DNA of 64,000 nucleotides, taken from positions 124,001 to 188,000 of the forward strand of contig NZ_SADB01000008.1 of the NCBI RefSeq assembly GCF_009669305.1, given 5' to 3'. This DNA comes from Ancylomarina sp. 16SWW S1-10-2 (GTDB taxonomy: Bacteria > Bacteroidota > Bacteroidia > Bacteroidales > Marinifilaceae). A program made the position numbers and the translations under genes. Under the pieces are notes generated by a model. That model saw only the letters and a program-made list of their open reading frames with translations, was not told the DNA's origin and did no database searches. The first letter of the stretch is position 1, and every line of letters begins with the position of its first letter. Of this stretch, positions 46,772 to 55,332 are shown one piece after another.

Positions 46772-47470
46772 TTAGCCATTCTTAATTATAAGATCTAGAT
46801 TTTCAGGTTTTAGAATTGTGATGCATTTATCTTTTACATGAATAATGCCATCATTATGGAATTTAGCCAATGTATTTATAGTGCTTTCTTTAGAGCAGCC
46901 AGCTATAGACGCAAGTCCTATGCGGGTTATTGGCAATGTAAAACGAGTGCTGCGATAAATATTTTTAAATTCAAGTAGAATCATCGCCAAGGAGCCTTCT
47001 ACATTCTTTCTAGAGAGTCGGCTTGTTCGGTGCATAATATCGTTGGTAAGCTGTGACATGTGACGCATAAGCTTAAGAGCAAATTCGCCATTCTCTTTAA
47101 TTAGACTCAAAAATAGATCCATATCAATCATTCGTATCGTGGTATCTTCCAGAGCAATTGCTGAAAAGTCGTGGTTTTTGCAAGCAAAACTGCATATGAT
47201 GCCTACAAAGGAATCGTTGGTTAACAGTTTTAAGGTTGAAAGTTTTGAATCATTTGTTACATCAAGTTTTACTAAGCCATTTTCAATGTATAGGATGTGT
47301 GAAGCAACAAAACCTTGCTTAATAATCGTTTCACCTTTGGCAAATTGAAGTGTCGTGGTGGATTTTTCCACTAGTGTTTTTTGGTTTGGTGTTAATGAAT
47401 CAAAACAATCGCTGGCACTAATTGAATGATTGTTAACGCTATATCTTATAAATTGATGATCTATGTTCAT
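46772..47470 (-). CDS. Crp/Fnr-family transcriptional regulator
   Basis: A 232-aa regulator: cyclic-nucleotide-binding-type beta roll (residues ~25-135, with KGETIIKQG and ILYIENGLVKLD), a dimer helix, and a winged HTH (IGLASIAGCSKESTINTLAKFH, then a DGIIHVKDKCITIL wing). It lacks an obvious Fnr iron-sulfur cysteine set. It is divergent from the OsmC-like gene (gap 143 bp), suggesting it controls that gene and its own synthesis. A TATATTTG -7 box lies at 47514-47521. Confidence 0.87.
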   Translation of the reverse strand: MNIDHQFIRYSVNNHSISASDCFDSLTPNQKTLVEKSTTTLQFAKGETIIKQGFVASHILYIENGLVKLDVTNDSKLSTLKLLTNDSFVGIICSFACKNHDFSAIALEDTTIRMIDMDLFLSLIKENGEFALKLMRHMSQLTNDIMHRTSRLSRKNVEGSLAMILLEFKNIYRSTRFTLPITRIGLASIAGCSKESTINTLAKFHNDGIIHVKDKCITILKPENLDLIIKNG

Positions 47471-47513
47471 TTCTCAGTTTAAAACAGGTTCCTTATTGGG
47501 TGATGTATTCCAC

Positions 47514-47521
47514 CAAATATA
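47514..47521 (-). promoter_or_regulatory. Probable -7 box for the Crp/Fnr gene
   Basis: TATATTTG on the minus strand, 44 bases before the ATG. The divergent OsmC gene has a weaker TTG-N20-TTACTTTG candidate at 47551-47581. Confidence 0.4.
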
Positions 47522-47613
47522 GTGAATCTATGCTTTAATAGATGTTTTTATTGTTGATAAATATGCCACATTTTTACTTTGAAATCAGTAATAAACAATA
47601 AAACGAAATCAAT

Positions 47614-48078
47614 ATGTCAGATTTGAAATTTAGAGTAAAAGCTTATAGCGAGAACCCTACAAAAACGATTGTAAAAGCAAGAGGTTTTGAAATCATTATT
47701 GATGAACCAGCTGATTTAGGTGGGACAGATGAGGGTGCAAATCCGGTAGAATACATTCTTGCAGCATTTTGTGGATGTATTAATGTTATGGCTCATGTAA
47801 TTGCCAAAGAGATGAACATTGAACTTCGTTCTCTTAAGATTAAAATGGTTGGAGAGCTCAATCCTAATCGCTTATTCGGCACTTCATTTGATGATAGAGC
47901 TGGTTATAAAGGTATTGATGTGTCCATTGAACCTGAATGTGATGCTACACCTGAGATGTTAGCTAAATGGATGGAGGCAATCGAAGATAGATGTCCTGTT
48001 TCAGATAATTTAAGGCATATCACTCCAGTGAATTTAAAACTAAAGAAGAAAAGAGTTAAAGAAGGCGCTTTAGCTTAG
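47614..48078 (+). CDS. OsmC family protein
   Basis: A 154-aa member of the OsmC/Ohr fold, thiol peroxidases that detoxify organic hydroperoxides, or redox-related proteins. The signature region GGTDEGANPVEYILAAFCGC provides the first conserved cysteine, and the second is in EDRCPVSDNL. The pattern fits OsmC-type rather than Ohr-type proteins. It is divergent from a Crp/Fnr regulator, which is the likely controller, and followed by a strong terminator. Confidence 0.9.
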   Translation: MSDLKFRVKAYSENPTKTIVKARGFEIIIDEPADLGGTDEGANPVEYILAAFCGCINVMAHVIAKEMNIELRSLKIKMVGELNPNRLFGTSFDDRAGYKGIDVSIEPECDATPEMLAKWMEAIEDRCPVSDNLRHITPVNLKLKKKRVKEGALA

Positions 48079-48104
48079 TCTATTTTAAAAATGGTCAAAA
48101 GAAT

Positions 48105-48136
48105 AGCTGTCACTCCCCGAGTGTCAGCTTTTTTTG
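48105..48136 (+). terminator. Terminator of the OsmC-family gene
   Basis: AGCTGTCACTC/GAGTGTCAGCT (one mismatch, CCC loop) followed by seven T residues, 27 bases past the stop. Confidence 0.85.
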
Positions 48137-48275
48137 TCTATCGATATGTCTATCAAAATACGTAGACTAAAGTGAATCTTAGAAATAAATAGAGTAGTTT
48201 TGTGAAAAATAGAAAAAGATATCTAGCTCTAAATTGTAGCATTTGTCTTTTTGAATTATCCCACTAGAACTATAA

Positions 48276-49391
48276 ATGACTCAAAAAATAATGTTGAAGA
48301 ACCAATCAAATTTTGAATTGAACGTATCTGATAATGCCATTCAGATTAACAGACCAGAACCGATTATGGATGTTGATGTATTGGCATATAAAAAGCGCAT
48401 GGATCCTATGGATGCAGTTGATGCTTTGGTTGAGGGTGACCATGTTTTGATTGTTGATTATTTCAGTAGTGGTTTAACCGTTCTTAATGCCCTTAAAACT
48501 TATTTAAAAAATAAATATTCCGATCAATCTTTCAAAGGTCAACGAGAATTCCGCTCTAAATACCGTGAACTGTCTCATCGTTTGGTTTTATTGGTTAGCC
48601 ATAATAAGTTAACTGTACGAAAATCACCAGAAATTGGTTGGCTTAAAAGTCTTTATCCAAATATGGATGAATTCTTATTGCCTTTTCCACAAGTTCAAGG
48701 TTTGAATAGTTCTTGGCAATGGCACGAGAAAGGGATATTTATTCCTGTTTTAGGTCGTAAGATTCGTCCATTTTATGGTACCTATTTCCCAACACGATTC
48801 GAGCATCTTATTCTTTTCGATAATTGGTTGAAACGATACGAAGGTGAAAAGAAATCGGCTATTGACGTTGGAATAGGAAGTGGTGTATTGACAATGCAAA
48901 TGTTGAAACACGGTTTTAAAAAAGTGTGTGGAACGGATTCAAATCCCAATGCAATTGTAGGGATTAATGAGGAGCTTAAAAGAACGAGACTCGATTCGAA
49001 AGTAGAATTGATGCATGGTGACTTATTTGCCGATTGTTCAGAAGAAACTGAATTGATCGTTTTTAACCCACCTTGGTTGCCAGCTTCTCATAATTTAGAA
49101 GGCATAGATCAGGCTATTTATTACGATGAGGACTTATTCCCACGTTTCTTTGCCGAATCATTTAAGCACCTTAAATCTGGTGGACGAATTGCCTTATTAT
49201 TCTCCAATTTGGGCGAAATTACGGGAGAGGGTGAAGATCATCCAATCAAAAAAGAATTAGCAGAAGGTGGTCGTTTTAAAGAGGAGCTATTTATATACAA
49301 GACAGTAAAAGCAGCTTCGACTAAAACACAAAGAAACCAAAAGTGGCGTAGTCAGGAAAAGGTAGAATTGTGGATTCTAAACAAAATTTAA
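48276..49391 (+). CDS. SAM-dependent methyltransferase (RlmG/PrmC-like motif IV)
   Basis: A 371-aa protein. Residues ~1-160 are an N-terminal domain without clear assignment, containing a KKRMDPMDAVDALVEGDHVL segment. The C-terminal half is a class I methyltransferase with motif I IDVGIGSGVLTMQML, an acidic loop CGTDSNPNAI and ELIVFNPPWLP. The NPPW/Y motif is used by enzymes that methylate the nitrogen of adenine, guanine or glutamine, so the target is probably rRNA, DNA or a protein Gln. I cannot choose between these. It is monocistronic. Confidence 0.75.
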   Translation: MTQKIMLKNQSNFELNVSDNAIQINRPEPIMDVDVLAYKKRMDPMDAVDALVEGDHVLIVDYFSSGLTVLNALKTYLKNKYSDQSFKGQREFRSKYRELSHRLVLLVSHNKLTVRKSPEIGWLKSLYPNMDEFLLPFPQVQGLNSSWQWHEKGIFIPVLGRKIRPFYGTYFPTRFEHLILFDNWLKRYEGEKKSAIDVGIGSGVLTMQMLKHGFKKVCGTDSNPNAIVGINEELKRTRLDSKVELMHGDLFADCSEETELIVFNPPWLPASHNLEGIDQAIYYDEDLFPRFFAESFKHLKSGGRIALLFSNLGEITGEGEDHPIKKELAEGGRFKEELFIYKTVKAASTKTQRNQKWRSQEKVELWILNKI

Positions 49392-49634
49392 TCCTACTAT
49401 CATCTTTTTATTGTAAGCTCGAAATGTAGCGCTCCTGCAGATATGCCATCTGTAGGTTGCGATCTTGAAAATTTTCGGGAAGGAATTTGTGAGCTCCTTG
49501 GTGTTGAGAGTAATATGGAATTGGCAGGAGACAAGCATCATCATACACGGAAATTGATGAGGGTGGGGTGGTGAATATATCTTTGGAATTGTAGATTAAG
49601 TAGAAAAGTATAAATAAAAAAAACATCTGTTAAG

Positions 49635-52208
49635 ATGAAAAAACTAAAGAATCTGAAAATTTGTTTTGTAATTGCCTTGATGATATCTGCAATGGTATCG
49701 AAAGTTCAAGCTCAAGTTAATATTCCCGAAGGACCAGCTGTGGAGCAAAACACCAGTCTAAATCAAGCAACGACTTATGTGGATGCCAAAGGCATGATGC
49801 GTTATACCAAAACGAATGAGGAAATTTGTGCCTTTGCAATCAATTATGCCGTTCCTTTTTCCTATTGGGATTGGCGTGCTCCCATTGGTGCTGATTACGA
49901 AAAAGCCATTGACGAAGATGTGTACCATATTGCACGCTTAGGCGTAGATGCTTATCGCATTCACATTTGGAACAAGGATATTAGTGATGATGCCGGAAAT
50001 TTAGTTTACAATAAACATTTTCGCCTCTTCGATTATTTATTGTTTAAACTTAAGGAACGAAACATTAAAATTTTTATCACGCCCATGTATTCGGCCAATG
50101 TAACGGATACAACTCAATGGGCTGCTCAGCAAAATTATTTATCTCAACTTGTGTCGCATGTGAATCCATATACGGGGCTTGCCTATAAAGATGATTCTGA
50201 TATTATAGCCATGGCGATTGCGAATGAACCTCGTCATTGGAAAGCGCCCGAATTGGTTACTCCATATATAAATACCATGGTGAAAGCGATGCGAGAAGGC
50301 GGTTTTAAGAACCCCATTTTTTATAATATGACGACTACCTCTAGTTGTATAGATGCTGTTTTGGCTTCCAATATTCAGGGCGGAACATTTCAATGGTATC
50401 CTTCAGGATTAACAGCAAATCACAATCAAAAAGGCAATTTTTTACCCAATGTTGATAAATATTACATTCCTTTTAAGGATAAATTAAAGGCATCTAAAAA
50501 GGCTAAGTTTGTGTATGAGTTTAGTCCAGCCGATATTGGTGCTTCATCGCATATTTACCCTGCCATGGCTCGAAGCTTTCGCGAAGCAGGTTTTCAGTTT
50601 GCAGCCTATTTTGCCTACGACCCAATGCATGCTGCTTATTGCAATGTGACTTATCGTACGCATTTTATGAACTTGGCATATACACCCAAAAAAGCCATTG
50701 GCTTATTGATTGCTTCCGAAGCTTTTCATGCAATCCCTTTGGGGAAAAGTTACGGTCGTTATCCTAAAAATAACAATTTTGAATCCTTTCATCTGTCTTA
50801 TAAAAATGATTTGGCAGAGATGCTTACGGATAAGAAATTTTTGTATTCGAATACGACATTGAGCGTGCCTCCCAAGGCAGAAGATTTAATGGAAGTAGCA
50901 GGAACAGGAAATTCTCCTATTGTGAAATACAGCGGAACAGGAGCCTATTTTCTTGATAAATTAGAAGATGGCGTATGGCGTTTAGAGCTAATGCCCGATG
51001 CTTTTTGGGTGGCCGATCCATTTTTTGTTCCCTACATAAAACGAGAAGTGGCTGTATGTGTCAATCGGGTGCAAAAAATGAGTTTACAATTGCCTAATCT
51101 TGGCGATGCTTTTAAAATTCAGGCCGTGAATAAGGATAATACTTATGAAACCACTGCGACACAGGGAGCATTTAATATTGAGCCTGGGGCTTATGTTTTG
51201 AGCCGAAAAGGCATTGTGTCGAAGTGGAAAAGTACTGATACATTTAAACATTTTAAAGTAGGCGAATACCATGCTCCAACTCGAAAATTGGAAAAAACAT
51301 ATGCCTTGCACACAGCACCAAGAGAGGTTTGTGTTGGTAAAGCTCTAAAATTATCGGTTCAAGTGATTTCTCCTAAAATGCCCGAAAAGGTAGAACTTGT
51401 TCTTATGGGCGTAGGTAATGGTAAAGCCATTGCAATGAAAGCCGTGGATTCTTATACCTACGAAGTTGAAGTTCCTGACGCGTATTTGGCAAAAAAAGGA
51501 CTCTTGCGTTATTACATTAGTGTTAAAAATGGGGATGCGTATTTAATTTATCCTGCAGGGAAAAAGGATGAGAGTTTGGTGAAAAGACGATTTTACGCTG
51601 ATGACCGCTTTTTAGACGACACGGCACCTTATACGATTCGTCTTGTGTCATCTGATGCTTCCATTTGTATTTTTAATGCAGATGAAGATTGGCGTCTATT
51701 GACCAAGGCCGATCGAAAAAATAAAATTGATTTGGTACCTTCATCAACTCCTGGGAAATCGGAAATTCTGTTTCAAGTAAATAACCTGAATAAGGAACCT
51801 CACGATTACAGCATGCGTAGCTATTGCAGGGAACGAATAGAAGAGAGATTGACCGATTTGGGAACAAAAAAAGCCTTAGTTGTGCATGGGCATTCTTTAA
51901 ATAATAAGTCGTGCAACATTCAATTGACTTTGCTTACCAGAGATGGTACTGCCTTTGGTGCAAGTCTTACATTAGATAAAACAAGCGGTAATTATGAATT
52001 GCCATTTTCAAAATTGAAGCAAGTTAAATCGGTTCTTTTGCCACGACCTTATCCCAAGTTTCATGCCTATTGGTTCGAACCTTTGGGTAAAAGTAAGTTT
52101 GATATTCGAGAAGTGGAAAGTATTCAAATCTCAATTGGACCTGGAATTCCAGAGCCGGAATATGGCGATAAACAGGGTGTTGCCATCGGTTGGATCGAAT
52201 TGCAATAA
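49635..52208 (+). CDS. Secreted glycoside hydrolase candidate (GH5-like barrel plus C-terminal domains)
   Basis: An 857-aa exported protein. Residues 1-27 are a signal peptide (KVQAQ). Residues ~50-400 look like a retaining (beta/alpha)8 hydrolase: AYRIHIW, then AIANEPRHW with N197-E198 as probable acid/base, and KFVYEFSPAD with E295 as probable nucleophile, the clan-A pattern of cellulase/mannanase-like GH5 and relatives. Residues ~430-857 are beta-rich, probably carbohydrate-binding or structural. There is no type-9 secretion tail and no SusCD pair nearby. Activity and family number are inferred from two motifs only. Confidence 0.65.
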   Translation: MKKLKNLKICFVIALMISAMVSKVQAQVNIPEGPAVEQNTSLNQATTYVDAKGMMRYTKTNEEICAFAINYAVPFSYWDWRAPIGADYEKAIDEDVYHIARLGVDAYRIHIWNKDISDDAGNLVYNKHFRLFDYLLFKLKERNIKIFITPMYSANVTDTTQWAAQQNYLSQLVSHVNPYTGLAYKDDSDIIAMAIANEPRHWKAPELVTPYINTMVKAMREGGFKNPIFYNMTTTSSCIDAVLASNIQGGTFQWYPSGLTANHNQKGNFLPNVDKYYIPFKDKLKASKKAKFVYEFSPADIGASSHIYPAMARSFREAGFQFAAYFAYDPMHAAYCNVTYRTHFMNLAYTPKKAIGLLIASEAFHAIPLGKSYGRYPKNNNFESFHLSYKNDLAEMLTDKKFLYSNTTLSVPPKAEDLMEVAGTGNSPIVKYSGTGAYFLDKLEDGVWRLELMPDAFWVADPFFVPYIKREVAVCVNRVQKMSLQLPNLGDAFKIQAVNKDNTYETTATQGAFNIEPGAYVLSRKGIVSKWKSTDTFKHFKVGEYHAPTRKLEKTYALHTAPREVCVGKALKLSVQVISPKMPEKVELVLMGVGNGKAIAMKAVDSYTYEVEVPDAYLAKKGLLRYYISVKNGDAYLIYPAGKKDESLVKRRFYADDRFLDDTAPYTIRLVSSDASICIFNADEDWRLLTKADRKNKIDLVPSSTPGKSEILFQVNNLNKEPHDYSMRSYCRERIEERLTDLGTKKALVVHGHSLNNKSCNIQLTLLTRDGTAFGASLTLDKTSGNYELPFSKLKQVKSVLLPRPYPKFHAYWFEPLGKSKFDIREVESIQISIGPGIPEPEYGDKQGVAIGWIELQ

Positions 52209-53487
52209 GCTAAACTGACTCTTTGAATTTTTATTTTATTAAAATTCTCCTCCTCGTATTTGAGGAGGAGTACCCGAAGAATGAGGAGGAGGTGATTTTA
52301 AATTCTTCTTTTTTTCATTAAAATTTCTCCCGGTTCCTGAGCCTGTCGAAGAATGAGGAGGAGGTGGTTTAAATTCTGCTAGCAGCTCATAAGTTGTCGC
52401 ATTGAGAGTAGTCTTGTTTCGAGTTTGTCTTATCAATTCTCCCTTTCAGGGAGATGCCGCAGGCAGAGGGTGTTCTCCTGTTCTGAATCAGTTTTTGTTT
52501 TATTAAATTTCTCCTTCCGATTCCCTAGTTTTGCATTAATCTTGTCGAAATGTGTTCAATGAGCGTAGTCGAAATGTAGTTGAAGGTTAAGTCTCTTCTT
52601 CGAAATCTCAGTAAACACTTACCCTTATTCTTCTACTCATTTCCCCTGTCTGAAAAAGTGGTTTCCTTGCTTGGTTTTAAAAGAGCCTGCTAAATTTAAA
52701 GTATCTCCTGCCTCATATTAACACCTTCTTGCTTATTTTTTATTCATCCTGCTCGTAAAATTGGTCTCCCTGCCCCGCAGGAAGCCACAAAACACGCTCA
52801 AAATATTTTGATAAGATATAATTAAGATTGTGAAATTTTTCTTTGCTTATCGGAATCAGGATAAGGGGTATGAGCTATTTCATCAAATTCATACCGTAAT
52901 TGACGGATTTCCATTAAAATGGTAGTATATTTTCTTTAAGTCATTATTCCATTTTTTAATGAGCTTTTATTTTTATACTCGATTAAAGTGCTAGCGAATG
53001 GTTTTCTTTTTTTTGTTGTGCTTTTCGGAATAAATCACTTACTCCTTTTTTACTTGTACATAAGCAGAATATTGATATTCAGAATAGGTTTATTCGAATT
53101 GAGTCTCAACTTGGCACAAATTCAGTAAGCTCATAATCAGCAAATTGTTTTGTTTGAAAGGGTCCTGTTCTTAAAGCTGATTCAACGCCTTTACATGGCA
53201 CCTACCTTCCCAAGGTATAAAACGACCTCATGCATAGTGTTGCTTTAAATAACTGATATTCGCATAAAATGACATCTACTTATCAGTAAGAATAATGTTA
53301 AGGAACATAAGCTAATGAGTGTGAAATATTGTGAGCGTGTTGTTGCTTTTACATAACTTTAAGAGTGAATTGTTAGTTGATGGCTAATAAACGATGATTT
53401 TACATCAATTAAGGTGTAATAAAAATATAGAAAATTATAAGAGGCGATTTGTGCTGAAGATTTTATTAACGAAAAAAATTTATAGCA
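52209..53487. other. 1.3-kb gene-free region made of intergenic repeats
   Basis: Two copies of a GAAGAATGAGGAGGAGGTG word lie near 52275 and 52350, the second after CCTGAGCCTGTCGAAG, a frequent Bacteroidota repeat word. 52788-52928 is the second copy of the 140-bp element at 46583-46726. The minus-strand frame at 52239-52436 reflects the GGAGGAGG repeats. Beyond about 52930 I see plain AT-rich DNA. Confidence 0.65.
52788..52928. repeat. Dispersed 140-bp element, second copy
   Basis: About 90% identical to 46583-46726. It keeps the CACGCTCAAAAT and GGTATGA...TCATACC hairpin segments and ends in ATGGTAGTA. The flanks differ, so it is a dispersed unit rather than a segmental duplication. Confidence 0.8.
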
Positions 53488-54234
53488 ATGTCAGATCAAC
53501 AAGACCTAATAGACCGCTTAGACGAGATCAAAGCTGTTCTAATAGAAGATATGAAACAATGCGATATACCATTCGGTATTTATTTGCATGAATGTGAAAA
53601 CTTACATACCCGAGTAAGTGTCGATTTACCTCAATTGACAGCGGTAGGTATGGATCCTATTTTACTTCCCAATCTCCTAGCTTATACCGGCGCAGCGAGA
53701 ACGGCTCAAAGTAATTGGGAAGAGTTGAACACTGTACGAGATGAGGCTAAGGAAGCTTGGAAGGCTGCATGGCCTGCTTTTATAGAATTCCGCGACGATT
53801 TAATCGATAATATGGATTTTGCGTATCGCAACGACGAAGCCCTATTGAAAAAATTGGCTGTCATTAAAGAAGGTGATTCTCATGCCGATGCTGTTCAGGA
53901 TATGGCGAACCTTTCGGTATTAGGAAAAGCGAATTTAGAGCCACTTGTGGCAATCAATTTCGATGTAACCTTAGTTGATAAGGCAGCCGAAGAAGCCGAC
54001 AAAATGGGCGGTTTGCTTGGTGCCGTTAACGGTCATATGTATGTCGACGATGAAATTAAAGTAATTCGCGACAAGTCGTATACCTTATTAAAAGGGGTTG
54101 TGGATGAAATTCGTAAGTATGGACGTTTTGTTTTCCGTAAAAATCCCGATCATGCCAAATCTTATTCGAGCAAATACAATAGGGATAAGAGTAGTGCTTA
54201 CAGAAGAAAGCAAGCTGAAGAAGGTCAGGAATAG
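53488..54234 (+). CDS. Unrecognised helical protein, 248 aa
   Basis: ATG at 53488 begins MSDQQDLIDRLDEIKAVL. No signal peptide or membrane helix is visible. The sequence is acidic and strongly helical, with conserved-looking LLPNLLAYTGAARTAQSNW and ARTAQ/DEAKEAWKAAWP stretches and a basic, Ser/Tyr-rich tail (YSSKYNRDKSSAYRRK). I do not recognise the family with confidence; similar-sized proteins of unknown function occur in Bacteroidota near repeats. It is isolated between repeat-rich gaps and precedes the 21-bp tandem array. It is unlikely to be spurious: codon use and composition look genuine. Confidence 0.65.
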   Translation: MSDQQDLIDRLDEIKAVLIEDMKQCDIPFGIYLHECENLHTRVSVDLPQLTAVGMDPILLPNLLAYTGAARTAQSNWEELNTVRDEAKEAWKAAWPAFIEFRDDLIDNMDFAYRNDEALLKKLAVIKEGDSHADAVQDMANLSVLGKANLEPLVAINFDVTLVDKAAEEADKMGGLLGAVNGHMYVDDEIKVIRDKSYTLLKGVVDEIRKYGRFVFRKNPDHAKSYSSKYNRDKSSAYRRKQAEEGQE

Positions 54235-54439
54235 TAACTGATAATATAAACAAGAAAAGAGAAGCTCATCACCTCTCTTTTTTTATGCTCCGCACTCTGG
54301 TTTAATTATTCCGTGCGATGTTTCAACAACACAGTTGGTCGTTTGACTTGCTCCGATAAGAGGTTTCCGCCCTAAGTTTGTTATGGCAGCTGTTAAGTTC
54401 GCGACTTGGGCTATTCCGTTCGCCATTTTACCTGCTCCG

Positions 54440-54622
54440 ATCGCGAACGGAAGGCTCACTCCACCGAACGGAGCACTCACCTGTGCGAACGGAAGCCCAC
54501 AATTACCGAACGGAAGGGGCCCGACGCGCACGGAAGCCTTCCCATACCGACCGGAAGGGCTCGCCTGGCGAACTGGAGGGTCAATTTGTGAACGGGAAGG
54601 GTACCGATGCGTACGGATCAAT
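54440..54622. repeat. GC-rich 21-bp tandem repeat array (about nine units)
   Basis: Units begin with CGAACGGAAG or close variants (CGAACGGAG, CGCACGGAAG, CGACCGGAAG, CGAACTGGAG, GAACGGGAAG, CGTACGGA) at 20-21-bp intervals, with variable 11-bp remainders. GC content is far above the flanks. The 21-bp period keeps all six frames partly open and produces several overlapping frames here. A weaker continuation extends left to about 54370. Confidence 0.85.
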
Positions 54623-55044
54623 AAACTAGGTGTGTTTTAATTTGTATCAATACTATTTATTTTATTCTGCATTTCGTGAAGTACGAGTTGTCGCTTAAGA
54701 ATAAATTCTTCTGGAGTATCTGTGGTCATTTTCTTTTCCCTATTTTAAGGGCACACGGCTTAAATATCAAAACGGACTGCTTATTTTATTTTCCTCAGTC
54801 CTAAAACTTGGGGTATTCCCTTTATTCACAAATACCCATCTTCCTCTATGACACCTCTTTTAGAATAAGTCCTCAAAACATTTTACAGTATTGATACCTG
54901 ATGTTTACTCCAAATATGTAAATTTACCAGTCTTAATAGTAAGATGCTAGCAAAACAGGAAACAGATATGGCTACAAAAGGGGCACAATCTAAGAAGTTA
55001 TTGGTGAAATTGTAGAATAAAAAAGAATATTAAGGCTGAGTCCG

Positions 55045-55119
55045 CTCCGAAAAGTCGGATATTTTTAATTTTCAACTTCTTCACCCCTCTAGGGGGCAGG
55101 GGTTTTTGACTTTTCGGAG
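55045..55119. repeat. Nested inverted repeat upstream of hsdM
   Basis: CTCCGAAAAGTC (55045-55056) and GACTTTTCGGAG (55108-55119) form a perfect 12-bp stem, with an inner ACCCCT...AGGGGT stem near the right arm. It is flanked by GAGTCCG and AGTAGAT words. No other gene-like feature lies in 54623-55332. Confidence 0.75.
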
Positions 55120-55332
55120 TAGATACAAGGCTACATTGAAAGCAGAAATGTAATAGAATATTTAAGTCGTATAAAGAAAACCTGACATTTAGATGAGGAC
55201 AGGTTTTAGTGCTTACATATAACAGATTTACAAAAGCTTGTTAGCATTTATAGTGTTTGTTATATAAATAAATAATTAAGATTTTAATTGGCTTGCGTAA
55301 AGCTGTTAAACATACCAATAGAGAGAAATATA

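Noticed and set aside
49408-49626. 72-codon minus-strand frame between the methyltransferase and glycosidase genes
   Set aside because: Short, overlaps the expected promoter region of the glycosidase gene and shows no domain.
52239-52436. 65-codon minus-strand frame rich in Pro and Ser
   Set aside because: Encoded by the GGAGGAGG intergenic repeats; no start context or family.
54370-54640. Overlapping 60-110-codon frames on both strands, or a CRISPR array
   Set aside because: The frames are a by-product of the 21-bp period. Repeats are degenerate and contiguous, without unique spacers of constant length, so it is not CRISPR.
55288-55332. Upstream TTG start for hsdM
   Set aside because: The ATG at 55333 starts exactly at the conserved HsdM N-terminus and has a purine-rich stretch before it.
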